DNA of 64,000 bases. It comes from Actinomadura_C alba (GTDB lineage Bacteria; Actinomycetota; Actinomycetes; Streptosporangiales; Streptosporangiaceae). The position numbers and the translations under genes are program-made. Positions 18,505-27,191 of this stretch are shown here, piece by piece. The first letter of the stretch is position 1. Every line of letters begins with the position of its first letter. The notes under the pieces are model-generated. The model was not told the origin of the DNA. It saw only the letters and a list, made by a program, of their open reading frames with translations, and did not search any database. The stretch covers positions 124,001-188,000 of the forward strand of contig NZ_BAAAOK010000009.1 of assembly GCF_039530285.1 (NCBI RefSeq). The letters are read 5' to 3'.

Positions 18505-18903
18505 TCAGGCCAGGGTGCGCATGCGGCGGGCGCTGATGGCGGCGATGAGCGTGGCGTGGATGACCAGGCTCCGGTCGAGACCGGTGATTCGCAGGATCCG
18601 CCGGACCTGAGGTCCTGGGGCGGCCAGGCACATGGGGACGTGAAGGCGCCGGGCGCGACGTTGCACACCGATCAGCACGGCCAGTCCCGAGGCGTCGAGG
18701 AACGTCACCCCGGTGAGGTCGATGATGATCCGTCCGTGCCGCTCGGCCGTCGCGTCCAAGGCGAGGTTGAGGCGTTCCCGCAGAGCGGGCACCTCAGTGA
18801 TGTCGATCTCTCCATGGAGTTCGACGATCTTCTGCTCGGCATGGGTGGGCGGCCTGGGATCGACTGCGCGGGCGGGAGGGTCGGCGGTCAGGCTGAGGTT
18901 CAT
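18505..18903 (-). CDS. STAS-domain anti-sigma factor antagonist
   Basis: A 132-aa SpoIIAA/RsbV-like protein. The core is VELHGEIDITEVPALRERL followed by IIIDLTGVTFLDASGLAVLIG, where Ser of DASG is the usual phosphorylation site for an RsbW-type kinase. ATG 18903 has GGAG 6-7 nt upstream; the upstream extension of the frame is not conserved-looking. No anti-sigma kinase or sigma factor gene is adjacent. A paralog with Cys in place of the Ser lies at 49996. Confidence 0.9.
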   Translation of the reverse strand: MNLSLTADPPARAVDPRPPTHAEQKIVELHGEIDITEVPALRERLNLALDATAERHGRIIIDLTGVTFLDASGLAVLIGVQRRARRLHVPMCLAAPGPQVRRILRITGLDRSLVIHATLIAAISARRMRTLA

Positions 18904-19375
18904 GGTGAATCTCCGATTCTTCGGAAGGCGCGGCCGGCCGTGCTGTGACCCTGATGGGACTGAGCGATCGAGGGGCGGCCGCACGGCCGCGGGAGCTCAC
19001 CGCGTCCGTGGCGTACGAGACGGCGTCAGCGTGGTTCGGGGACCGCGCAGCGCAACGCGGGATCAAGCGGAAGTCGCAACGGGTGGACCGGCCGTGCGAA
19101 CCGGAAAGGCTTCGAATGATGGAGGTCGTCCGGCGTCATGCGCCGTGCCCGTCCCGGCCCGTGACAGCGACCGTATAGTGGATCACCGGGGATGACGTCG
19201 ACTCTGCCATCAACGCTCGGGATGTCTCCGATACCTGCAACCTACCTCACGAGCGCACGATCGCAGTGCGCCACTCGCCGATCACGGACGGATACCGAAC
19301 CCGCAGTGCGCCCGGTGGGGCGGGTGACCATGACACCCGTTGGATAGGAGCATCGAGCGGGGGTAGTGGCGTCGC
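18904..19375. other. Intergenic region with an 11-bp direct repeat
   Basis: No convincing protein-coding frame in 472 bp. CGCAGTGCGCC occurs at 19262-19272 and again at 19302-19312, a 40-bp period, which could be paired regulator sites ahead of the small gene at 19376. Confidence 0.45.
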
Positions 19376-19495
19376 ATGAAGGTTCTATTGATCATTTTGG
19401 TCATTCTCATCGTGCTCTTCGTCATGTTCCGTATCACCGGTTCGTCCGGAGATCGACGCCGTTGGTATCGGCGCGGTGGCGGCACCGGCCTATGA
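19376..19495 (+). CDS. Very small single-pass membrane protein
   Basis: A 39-aa reading frame: MKV followed by an uninterrupted hydrophobic stretch of about 17 residues (LLIILVILIVLFVMF), then a short basic tail RITGSSGDRRRWYRRGGG. Codons 2-17 are AT-rich for this genome because they encode Ile/Leu/Phe/Val/Met. A purine-rich GGGGGTAG lies about 10 nt upstream. The hydrophobic helix plus positive tail is what small actinobacterial membrane proteins look like. No function can be assigned. Confidence 0.5.
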   Translation: MKVLLIILVILIVLFVMFRITGSSGDRRRWYRRGGGTGL

Positions 19496-19569
19496 CCGCT
19501 GGACCCCGTCCGGCGGCCACAGGGGTGACCCACGGCGGACCGGCGCTGGTCGCGTGGGGCCGGCGAGGA

Positions 19570-21042
19570 TCACGTGAACGGATCGGCGGGCGGGTGCGGC
19601 CAGCGCTGCGGTGGCCACCCGGGCTCCTCGGACCGAGGGGACGGCTGCCGATGGGGCTGCGGGGCCGCCGTGGCCGGGTCTTCGCCCGCCTCGGCACGGC
19701 GCGCCCGGTGCGAGGGCGCGGGTGGGCGACCGTGCCGTGGCGCCGCGCGCTTCCCCGGTTCAGCGGCGATCGCAGGTTCGGCGGCGAGGGTGCCGGACTC
19801 GGGGCCGGATGAGCCGCGTCGAGTGCGGGCCAGGGCGGAGAGCGCGGTGGTGATGGGGACGGCGGCGATGAGGCCCAGCGTGCCGGCGACACTGCGCACG
19901 ATCTCCTGAGCGATGATCGGGCCGGTCACCACTTCGCTGAGCGGTTGCCGGCCGATGCTGAACAGCAGCAGCAGCGGAAGGGCCGCTCCGGCGTAGGCCA
20001 GGATGATGGTGTTGATGACCGAGGCGATGTGGGCGCGGCCTACCCGGGTGGCGGCGCGGTACAGCTGTCCGAAGCGGTAGGACGGGTTGGCGTGCGCGAG
20101 TTCGGCGACGGTGACCGACTGGGTGACGGTGACGTCGTCCAGCACTCCCAGTGAGCCGATGATGATGCTGGCCAGCAGTAGCCCCTGGAGGTTGATCTGG
20201 TGGCTGAGGCTCAGGTTGAGGGCGCTGTCGTCGGTGTTGCCGCTCAGGTGGGTCAGCCCGATGGCGGCCCAGGCCAGCAGCCCGGTCAGGCTGAGGCTGG
20301 CCAGGGTGCCGATGACGGCGATCGAGGTCGCCACGGTGAAGCCGTGGGTGAAGTAGAGGACCGCGAGCATGATCGTCGCGGCACAGACGATCGCGGCCGG
20401 CAGTGGTGGCTCGCCGGCCAGGATCGCCGGGATGAGGAATTTCAGCAGCAGTACGAAGGTGACCGCGAGACCGATCAGCGCGGTCACCCCTCTCCATCGA
20501 CCGAAGGCGATGACGGCCAGCACGAACGCGGCGGCGATCAGCCACAGCGGGCTGGACCGGTTGTGATCGGACAACTGGTAGGAGTTGCCGTCGGGGCCGG
20601 TGCCGGAGCCGCCGTCGGGGGCGGCGGGCGTGCGGAGCAGGATCACCTTGTCGTCGACGGCGAACGTCTGGGTACCGGGACCGCTGGGCAGGACGGACGT
20701 GACGACCTGACCCGCGCCACCGCCGGAGGTCAGCCGGACCCGGGCATCGCCGCACTTCTGCGGATCGGTTCGCGGCGGTGCGCCGCCCGGCCCTTGCGCC
20801 GCGGCCGGTTCGCCCGGCCAGGCCGGCTGCTGGGGGCACGGCTTCAAATCGATACCGACGACGATGCCGTTGACCCTGGTCATCTCCGCCGCCGGTGCGG
20901 CGGCGGGCTCGGGCGCTTGCGGCCACATCCAGATCAGCCCGGCCAGCGTCGCCACCGCCAACGGCACGATGACGGCCAGCACCGCCCGCACCGTGCCCGG
21001 TGAACTTCGCACGGCCACGTGATGCCCATGGTCAGCACCCAT
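19570..21042 (-). CDS. YibE/F-like multi-pass membrane protein
   Basis: A 490-aa protein. One N-terminal membrane segment (VRAVLAVIVPLAVATLAGLIWMW), an extracytoplasmic domain with two Cys (PCPQQP and KCGD) and then about seven membrane helices from residue ~165, with YibE/F family features (GRWRGVTALIGLAVTF, LGVLDDVTVTQSVTVAEL, GPIIAQEIVRSVAGTLGL). The last ~90 residues are a disordered Pro/Arg/Ala-rich cytoplasmic tail. Function of the family is unknown. Divergent from the FG-GAP gene. Confidence 0.88.
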   Translation of the reverse strand: MGADHGHHVAVRSSPGTVRAVLAVIVPLAVATLAGLIWMWPQAPEPAAAPAAEMTRVNGIVVGIDLKPCPQQPAWPGEPAAAQGPGGAPPRTDPQKCGDARVRLTSGGGAGQVVTSVLPSGPGTQTFAVDDKVILLRTPAAPDGGSGTGPDGNSYQLSDHNRSSPLWLIAAAFVLAVIAFGRWRGVTALIGLAVTFVLLLKFLIPAILAGEPPLPAAIVCAATIMLAVLYFTHGFTVATSIAVIGTLASLSLTGLLAWAAIGLTHLSGNTDDSALNLSLSHQINLQGLLLASIIIGSLGVLDDVTVTQSVTVAELAHANPSYRFGQLYRAATRVGRAHIASVINTIILAYAGAALPLLLLFSIGRQPLSEVVTGPIIAQEIVRSVAGTLGLIAAVPITTALSALARTRRGSSGPESGTLAAEPAIAAEPGKRAAPRHGRPPAPSHRARRAEAGEDPATAAPQPHRQPSPRSEEPGWPPQRWPHPPADPFT

Positions 21043-21357
21043 GACCTGCCCCCTTCCGCATCGGTCGCGGCACGCGACGGGTCAGGGCGGCAGGCCGGGC
21101 GACCGGCGGCGAGGTAGACGGCACCGCTGCAGTATCCCCGTTCAGCGCGGTGCGAGAGACCGATCCACGCAGAGACCGGTCGATGACTGGGCGGAGGACC
21201 ACGCCGTACCTCCCCACGTCACGAGGACAGCAGTCGAACCGCAGCGGCGCGCAGCATGACGGCAGAGATCCGGCAGCACAATCCAAGATTCTTCGTACGT
21301 CCATCTCGCGGATATGGACGTACGGGTTCAACGGCACGATCTCGCAGAGGGAAGAGG
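21043..21357. other. Divergent intergenic region
   Basis: Holds the promoters of the YibE/F and FG-GAP genes and the perfect inverted repeat at 21294-21324. No gene seen. Confidence 0.5.
21294..21324. promoter_or_regulatory. Perfect 11-bp inverted repeat upstream of the FG-GAP gene
   Basis: CGTACGTCCAT (21294-21304) and ATGGACGTACG (21314-21324), with a 9-nt loop, end 33 bp before the start codon at 21358. Either an operator or a 5'-UTR hairpin. Confidence 0.5.
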
Positions 21358-22875
21358 ATGAGCAGGATCTCGAAGAGTTCCGGTGCGGCAGGGGCAGCGC
21401 GGCGACGACCGTTGATGCGGGGGGTAACGGCGATCGCGGTGCTCACCGGAGTCATGACGGCGGCACCTGCGCAGGCGGCCGGCGCGGCGAAACCCGGCGA
21501 CTTCAACGGCGACGGCAGGGTCGATCTCACCGTCGGCGCGCCGGCCGCCGCGGTGAGTGGCGCGGACACCGGCGGCGTGGCGGTACTGAACGGCCTCCGC
21601 CCCCCGGGCACGTTGATCACGCAGGACACCGACGGCATCCCCGACACCGCCGAGAGCTACGACTACTTCGGCTGGGAGCTTGCGAGCGGGGACTTCGACG
21701 CGGACGGCTTCGCCGACCTGGCCGTGGGCACCCCCGATGAGGCCATCGACGGCGACGGCGACGGGAACGAGGAGGTCGGGGCCGGCTCCGTGACCATCGT
21801 GTACGGCTCGCCGTCCGGCCTTGTCCCCCAGCGCAGTCAGTTGTTCACGCAAGCGTCCCCTGGCGTGCCCGGTGATCCAGGGTGGAACGAGCGATTCGGC
21901 AACTCGCTCGTGACGGGGGACTTCAACGGTGATGGCAGGGCCGACCTCGCCGTCGGGTCGCCCAATGACCAGGACGGCCGTCAGTGGAGCGGATCGGTCA
22001 CGATCCTGTTCGGTGGAGCGCAAGGGCTGTCCGGCACAGACGCGCAGCTCCTGGCCAATGAGGAGGACCCTTACGCGTACGACTACGGCATGCGGCTCGC
22101 GGCGGGCGACGTCGATGGCGACGGCACGACCGACCTCGCGCAGGTCGTCCGTACGAGTGCCGACGCGCGACTCGTCGGCTACCGGGGAGGCGGCGCCGGG
22201 CTCGACACGGCCGCACCGGTCCGTAAGGACCTGCCGGGTTTCTCGACGATGTTCGGCTCCATCGCGATGGGCGACCTGAACGGTGACGGCAGGGCGGATG
22301 TCGCCGTGGGCGACCCCGAATACTCGTCGGAATCCGGTGGCAAGGTAGCCGTGCTGTTGAGCCAGGGAGGCGCCTTCGCCGACCCGGCCCTCATCACCCA
22401 GGGCAGCCCGGGTGTGCCCGACACCAACGAGGCCGATGACCGTTTCGGGTGGTCGCTCGCCATGGGCGACGTCGACCGGGACGGCAGAGCGGATCTCGCC
22501 GTCGGCGCTCCCGGAGAGGACATCGATCCGGACACGGCGATCGCCGCGGGCGCGGTGACCGTGCTGCACGGCTCGGCCGCGGGCGTCGGCACCCGTCAAG
22601 CCACGTGGATCAACCAGGACACCCCCGGCATCCCCGACGAGGCGGAGACCGCCGACCTCTTCGGGCGCACCGTGCTGCTGGCCGATCACACCGGCGACGG
22701 CAGGGCCGACCTGGTCATCGGCGTCCCGGAGGAGACGATCGATGGGTTCACCTCGACCGGGCTGGTCACCGTACTCGACGGTGCCCGCACGACTCGGGCG
22801 TCCGCTCACGACCTGCGCCAGGCAGGGGTCGCCGATCCGACCTTCGCGAGGTTCGGCTCCTCGCTGCTCCGCTGA
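21358..22875 (+). CDS. Secreted FG-GAP (integrin alpha-like) seven-bladed propeller protein
   Basis: A 505-aa exported protein. Signal peptide: basic N-terminus, hydrophobic core GVTAIAVLTGVMTAAP and AQA-A cleavage site near residue 41. The mature part has seven FG-GAP repeats, each with a calcium-loop motif: DFNGDGRVDL, DFDADGFADL, DFNGDGRADL, DVDGDGTTDL, DLNGDGRADV, DVDRDGRADL and DHTGDGRADL. Seven repeats make one complete beta-propeller. ATG 21358 follows AGAGGGA at good spacing. No catalytic domain or wall anchor is visible; a surface or matrix calcium-binding protein is likely. Confidence 0.9.
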   Translation: MSRISKSSGAAGAARRRPLMRGVTAIAVLTGVMTAAPAQAAGAAKPGDFNGDGRVDLTVGAPAAAVSGADTGGVAVLNGLRPPGTLITQDTDGIPDTAESYDYFGWELASGDFDADGFADLAVGTPDEAIDGDGDGNEEVGAGSVTIVYGSPSGLVPQRSQLFTQASPGVPGDPGWNERFGNSLVTGDFNGDGRADLAVGSPNDQDGRQWSGSVTILFGGAQGLSGTDAQLLANEEDPYAYDYGMRLAAGDVDGDGTTDLAQVVRTSADARLVGYRGGGAGLDTAAPVRKDLPGFSTMFGSIAMGDLNGDGRADVAVGDPEYSSESGGKVAVLLSQGGAFADPALITQGSPGVPDTNEADDRFGWSLAMGDVDRDGRADLAVGAPGEDIDPDTAIAAGAVTVLHGSAAGVGTRQATWINQDTPGIPDEAETADLFGRTVLLADHTGDGRADLVIGVPEETIDGFTSTGLVTVLDGARTTRASAHDLRQAGVADPTFARFGSSLLR

Positions 22876-22883
22876 CACGAGTC

Positions 22884-22925
22884 GGGCGTACGTCACGGTT
22901 CTGACTGAACCGGTGACGTACGCCC
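22884..22925 (+). terminator. Strong hairpin terminator
   Basis: GGGCGTACGTCACGGTTC (22884-22901) pairs with GAACC-GGTGACGTACGCCC (22907-22925), about 18 bp with one bulged G and a 5-nt loop. It starts 9 nt after the FG-GAP stop codon. Confidence 0.75.
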
Positions 22926-22998
22926 TCGTCGGCAGCTGCCGAGCTCGATGGCCCTAGCGGTTGACTCTCACATCGATGGCAGGGCTTACGGTTGCGGC

Positions 22999-23808
22999 AT
23001 GGAGCTGCATGTCGTTCTGCCGGCCGAGTCACCCGCCATGGATCCGAGCCGCCTCACCGAGTTCGCCCGGCGCGCGGAGGACCTCGGTTACGAAGCAGTC
23101 TGGCTGCCGGACCACCCGTTGCCGCCGGAGGACTTCGGCCCGACATACGGCGGTGTGCACGATCCGCTGGTCGCGTTGTCCTACCTCGCCGCGGCCACCG
23201 ACCGGATCCGGCTCGGCACGTCCGTGCTGATCCTGCCGCTGCGCGATCCGTTCGTGGTGGCCAAACAGGCCGCGACCCTCGATCGCCTCTCCGGCGGGCG
23301 CTTCACTCTCGGCGTCGGGATCGGCTGGGAGCGCCGCGAGTTCACCGCCCTGGGAGCCGACTTCGCCGCCCGCGCCGCGCGTACCGACGAGGCCATCCGG
23401 CTGATGCGGCACCTGTGGGAGACCGGGCGCGGGCCCTTCGACGGCGCGCACTACCGATTCAGTACCGGCGTGTTCGAGCCCCGGCCGGTGCACGTGCCCA
23501 TCCTGGTCGGCGGAATGAGCGAGGCCGCCCTCGCACGCGCCGCCGAACTGGCCGACATCTGGCAGAGCGTGCCGACCACCCCCGAACATTTCACCGAGCT
23601 GGCCGCCACGCTACGGCGACTGGCCTCCCGCCCGATCGGCACGGGAGCCCGTGCCATGTGGAAGCGGGAATGGGAGAAGGACCCGGGACTCATGGCGGCG
23701 GAGCTCGCGGAATGGGAGGCCGCGGGCGCCGACCACCTCGCCGTGTGGTTCGGCGAACATGAGGAGACCGTCCACCGCATGACCGCGCTCGCGGCCGCGC
23801 GGGGCTGA
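22999..23808 (+). CDS. LLM-class F420-dependent oxidoreductase
   Basis: A 269-aa TIM-barrel protein of the luciferase-like superfamily. Blocks typical of the F420-dependent group are seen: AEDLGYEAVWLPDHPL, DRIRLGTSVLILPLRDPFVVAKQAATLDRLSGGRFTLGVGIGW and HVPILVGGMSEAALARAAELADIW. ATG 22999 starts just at the first beta strand (MELHVVLPAE); the earlier in-frame start lacks conserved sequence. The substrate is unknown. Convergent with the gene at 23832. Confidence 0.87.
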   Translation: MELHVVLPAESPAMDPSRLTEFARRAEDLGYEAVWLPDHPLPPEDFGPTYGGVHDPLVALSYLAAATDRIRLGTSVLILPLRDPFVVAKQAATLDRLSGGRFTLGVGIGWERREFTALGADFAARAARTDEAIRLMRHLWETGRGPFDGAHYRFSTGVFEPRPVHVPILVGGMSEAALARAAELADIWQSVPTTPEHFTELAATLRRLASRPIGTGARAMWKREWEKDPGLMAAELAEWEAAGADHLAVWFGEHEETVHRMTALAAARG

Positions 23809-23831
23809 CCATCCTGAGGACTAGGCGGCCG

Positions 23832-24272
23832 TCACGCCTCCGGACGGACGGCTGCCGCGTCGTCACTCATCGCGGTGAATACGGTCAGGGTCGAAGCCAC
23901 GGCCTCAATGTCCATCGGCCCGATCAGCCGAATCCAGGCCAGCTCGGGCAGCCCGTCATGACGCCGGACGCTGACGAGCCCTTCAGGCCACGGATGCGGA
24001 CTTGCCGGGGCGTGAATCACCGAGACCTCATCGACGAAACAGCCCGAGGATTCGGGTGGTTTGCCGATCGACAGGTGATGGACGCCGGATAGCGAGATGG
24101 TGACGTCGGGCCACTCGGGGCCCTGCCTGAGCCCGATCTCCAACGCATCGTGGCCGTCAACGATGTCAAACGAGATCCGGTCGATGAAGTATCCCTCACA
24201 CGACGCCAATATCTTGGCGGCGTTGCGACACACATTCTCGAAACGAGGGAGTCCGCTCGATTCCCTGGCCAT
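23832..24272 (-). CDS. Hypothetical protein, 146 aa
   Basis: Not recognised. The protein is soluble, without a signal or membrane segment, and of mixed alpha/beta character. It has four Cys (VCRN, ASCEG, SGCFV and none after), two His-rich spots (VHHLS and IHAPASPHPWP) and a conserved-looking LAWIRLIGPMDIEAVASTL C-terminus. ATG 24272 is the only good start. Normal codon use for the region (GC-rich third positions) supports coding. It follows a broken kinase gene on the same strand. Confidence 0.6.
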   Translation of the reverse strand: MARESSGLPRFENVCRNAAKILASCEGYFIDRISFDIVDGHDALEIGLRQGPEWPDVTISLSGVHHLSIGKPPESSGCFVDEVSVIHAPASPHPWPEGLVSVRRHDGLPELAWIRLIGPMDIEAVASTLTVFTAMSDDAAAVRPEA

Positions 24273-24382
24273 GCCGCCGTCCCATCGGTGCTGGGTGATC
24301 TGTGATGCTGGCCAAGGGCATCGGTACCGGGTGGAACGGGTGGTGTGTCAGGAGGGTTCGGTCCGGCCTCGGTCGAGCAGGG

Positions 24383-25081
24383 CTACTCACGGCTCACCCC
24401 GCCAGAGCCCTGCGGGTGACGACGGGGCTCGTGGCCGCTCCTGGTGACCTCTTCGACACGCCGGTCGAACTCCTCCAACCGCTCGCGGATGCCGGATGCG
24501 TGGTCTGCGACCAGGGCTCTGGCGGGCTCGGCGAACGGCCCACCCCGCCAGGGCCGGTCCAGCTCCTCAAGGGCCTTCAGCAGCGGAACCCGTGTCGAAA
24601 GGTCCGGTTGGAGAACAGGGGTCGAGGCGGGAGATCTGCTGTGATGCAACTCGGCGAGCATGTCCACGACCAGGCCACGCTCGTGCGGCGTCAGCGTCTG
24701 ACCGAAGTTCCCTGAGGTGGCGTCCACGAACGGGAAGACGCTCACGGCGTGCCGGCCGTCCACCCGGCGGAGTGTCTCCCCGTCGGCGGTGCGCAGCGGC
24801 GCCACGACGAAGTCGAGCGCCTCCTGATCGCGCAATGCCCACGCGGTGTCCATGGCCCGGTGCAGACCGGTGAAGGCGGCCTCCGGCCCGTCTCCGCAGT
24901 GACCCTTGTGCGCCAGGTCGGCGACGGTGACGAACGAATTCCGGCCACGGGAATCCACTGCGGTCCAATGATGATCGCCGAATCCCACCGGGGCGTACGC
25001 CAGAGAAACGGCCTCGATTCCCCACTCGTACAAGGAACGCCGCAATTCGGCTTCGTCGAAGTTCTCCGGTCGATCCCGCAT
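24383..25081 (-). pseudogene. Truncated aminoglycoside/spectinomycin phosphotransferase-like kinase
   Basis: The 232-aa product matches the N-terminal lobe and hinge of APH-type kinases of the APVGFGDHHW ... FVTVADL ... SVFPFVD ... GGPFAEPARALV type. Intact members continue with ...EPVVTHGEPHPGN, which carries the catalytic Asp/His loop and magnesium-binding Asn. Here the frame reads GHEPRRHPQG and stops, so catalytic loop and metal site are missing. Removing one base of the G4 run at 24424-24427 (plus-strand numbering) restores EPVVT, but the following codons still do not give the catalytic loop and soon stop. A frameshift plus loss of the 3' part is likely; a catalytically dead protein is the alternative. 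Confidence 0.65.
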
Positions 25082-25166
25082 ACCGGTCAGGTTTCCATGG
25101 AGCCGCCGTTCTCTGCACGCGCTGCGGCGCCGATCTCAGTCATCCGCCTCTCGGCCACACCGTCGT

Positions 25167-26654
25167 TCAGCGGGTCTCCTCGACGATCTCGGCCGTCGGG
25201 TCCCGCAGTTCCGGGTTGACGCGCTCGAACAGCGTCATGATGAGCACTCCCCCGAGGATCATCAGCGCGGCCCCGATGCGGAAGGCCAGCACGTAGCCCG
25301 ACGTCACCGCCACCTCGGCCGGCACGCCACGCTCCATCTCGTCATCGGCGTACCGGAGTGCCAGGGTCACGAGGACGGCGAGGCCGAGCGCGCCGCCGAC
25401 CTGCTGCATGGTGGTCTGCACGCCCGATGCCAAGCCGGAGTCCTGGACGGTGACCCCGTGCAGCGCGGCCGTGGTCGCGGCCGGCATGGTGGCGCCGGCG
25501 AACACCCCGAACACGATCATTCCCGGCAGGATGCCGCCGACGTAGGAGGTGTCGGTGTCGACCATGCTCGTCAGCAGGAGGCCCACGCCGGCGCCGATGA
25601 AGCCGGCGGCGGTCACCGCTCTGACGCCGAGGCGCGGAGTCAACGCGGTGCCGATCCCGATGCCGGCCCCGATCCCGAACGCTAGGGGCAGGTACGCCAG
25701 CCCGGTCTGGAGCGTGGAGTAGCGCAACACGTGCTGCTCGAACAAGGTCAGCATGAAGGTGTACGAGATGAACGCCGCCATGAAGAACAGGGAGGCGACG
25801 TTGATGACCGACCTGGTCCGGTTGGCGAAGAACTCCAGCGGAACGAGCGGGTTCTTCGCACGACGCTCGACGACGAGCATCGCCAGGAGCAGGCAGACTC
25901 CGGCAAGGAGCGGAAGCAGCACCGTCGCGGACCCCCACGGATGCTCGGCGGCCTGCAGCAGCCCGTAGACGATGGCGATGAGACCGGCGGTCGAGGTGAT
26001 CGCACCGGTGACATCGAGCCGGTGGTCCTCCTCCCGCACCATCCGGCTCTCGCCGACCATGCGCGGGAGGAGCAGAAAGACCACCAAGGCGACCGGCACG
26101 TTGATGAAGAAGATCCAGCGCCAGGACGTCAGATCGGTCAGGACACCGGAGATGACATAGCCCAGGGTCCCGCCGACCGCCACGAGCCCGCCCCAGATTC
26201 CGAGGGCCTTCGTCCGTTCCTTCGGGTCGGTGAACAGCAGGGCGATCAGGCCCAGCGACGCGGGCGCGGCGATCGCCTCGGCGGCGCCCTGACCGAACCG
26301 GCCCGCGACCATCATCCACGGGGCGACGGCGGCACCGCACACGACCGAGGACACCGCGAAGACGACCACACCGGTCAGCAACAGACGCCTGCGGCCGAAG
26401 ACATCGGCCAACCGCCCGCCGAGGAGCAACAACCCTCCGGCCGTCAGCACGTAGCCGTTCACGACCCAGGTCAGGCCGGACTCCGAGAAGTCGAGGCCCT
26501 CCTGGATCAGCGGAAGTGCCACGTTCACGATGGTCATGTCCAGCAAGATCATGAACGACAGTCCGGAGAGCAGTGCGAGCGCCCACCATCGCCGTGGATC
26601 CGCCGGTGGAACGTCGGCGCTCTCCGAGGCCGTGCTCGAGTCGACCGTGGTCAT
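25167..26654 (-). CDS. DHA2-family MFS multidrug transporter (EmrB/QacA type)
   Basis: A 495-aa exporter with 14 predicted membrane segments. Family motifs: LDMTIVNVALPLIQ in helix 1, GGRLADVFGRRRLLLTG (motif A) after helix 2, GAAEAIAAPASLGLI in helix 4 and GGTLGYVISGVLTDLTSWRWIFFINVPVALV in helix 5. It probably exports drugs or a small metabolite by proton antiport. Its start is 30 bp after the VOC stop codon on the same strand, so VOC and MFS probably share a transcript. Confidence 0.93.
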   Translation of the reverse strand: MTTVDSSTASESADVPPADPRRWWALALLSGLSFMILLDMTIVNVALPLIQEGLDFSESGLTWVVNGYVLTAGGLLLLGGRLADVFGRRRLLLTGVVVFAVSSVVCGAAVAPWMMVAGRFGQGAAEAIAAPASLGLIALLFTDPKERTKALGIWGGLVAVGGTLGYVISGVLTDLTSWRWIFFINVPVALVVFLLLPRMVGESRMVREEDHRLDVTGAITSTAGLIAIVYGLLQAAEHPWGSATVLLPLLAGVCLLLAMLVVERRAKNPLVPLEFFANRTRSVINVASLFFMAAFISYTFMLTLFEQHVLRYSTLQTGLAYLPLAFGIGAGIGIGTALTPRLGVRAVTAAGFIGAGVGLLLTSMVDTDTSYVGGILPGMIVFGVFAGATMPAATTAALHGVTVQDSGLASGVQTTMQQVGGALGLAVLVTLALRYADDEMERGVPAEVAVTSGYVLAFRIGAALMILGGVLIMTLFERVNPELRDPTAEIVEETR

Positions 26655-26683
26655 GCTCGTCTCCTTGTGATCGATCTCGTACG

Positions 26684-27046
26684 TCAGGGGCTCAGCAGGC
26701 CGACGGGGTTGCCGTCAGGGTCGGTGAACACGGCCATCCGCCCCATGCCGGGCAGGGTCTGCGGCTCCAGGGTCCGGCTGCCGCCGAGCTCCTCGGCGCG
26801 CGCGAGCGCAGTGTCGACGTCGTCGACCTGGAAGTAGACGACGATCCCGGTGTAGGGGCTGCCGGGACCGGCCTGGCCGATCCCGCCCGCCGGCCGGTCG
26901 CCGTCCGCGCCCACCAGCGCGTAGGTCTCATCCAGTACGTTCACCGGCCAGCCGAACATCTCCTGGTAGAAGCGTCGCGCTCGGGGGGCGTCCGGAGAGG
27001 AGATGTCGAACCACGCGGGCGTATGTGGGTGTCCGGTCGATGTCAT
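26684..27046 (-). CDS. VOC-family (glyoxalase/bleomycin resistance-like) protein
   Basis: A 120-aa single vicinal-oxygen-chelate module pair: PAWFDISSPDAPRARRFYQEMFGW ... YFQVDDVDTALARAEELGG ... GRMAVFTDPDGNPVGLLSP. ATG 27046 has GGAGGA at ideal spacing; the longer frame upstream is not conserved. Located directly upstream of the DHA2 exporter, so a role as drug-binding or drug-modifying partner is plausible but unproven. Confidence 0.88.
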   Translation of the reverse strand: MTSTGHPHTPAWFDISSPDAPRARRFYQEMFGWPVNVLDETYALVGADGDRPAGGIGQAGPGSPYTGIVVYFQVDDVDTALARAEELGGSRTLEPQTLPGMGRMAVFTDPDGNPVGLLSP

Positions 27047-27092
27047 GGGAGTCCTCCTTGCAGGGGCGGTCGTGCCCGATCGAAGGAGAGAC

Positions 27093-27109
27093 TCCGGCCG
27101 TGGGCCGGA
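27093..27109 (-). terminator. Hairpin between the ABC importer operon and the VOC gene
   Basis: TCCGGCC (27093-27099) and GGCCGGA (27103-27109) form a 7-bp GC stem with a 3-nt loop, followed on the minus strand by a pyrimidine-rich tract. It separates the permease gene ending at 27192 from the VOC-MFS pair. Confidence 0.5.
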
Positions 27110-27191
27110 ATCATCGCTCGTGAGCGAAGTTTCTTCGCGGCCCGCTGACAGCCGACCGCCGGACCGCCGGCCGCGCACGTATCGGCGGCTG

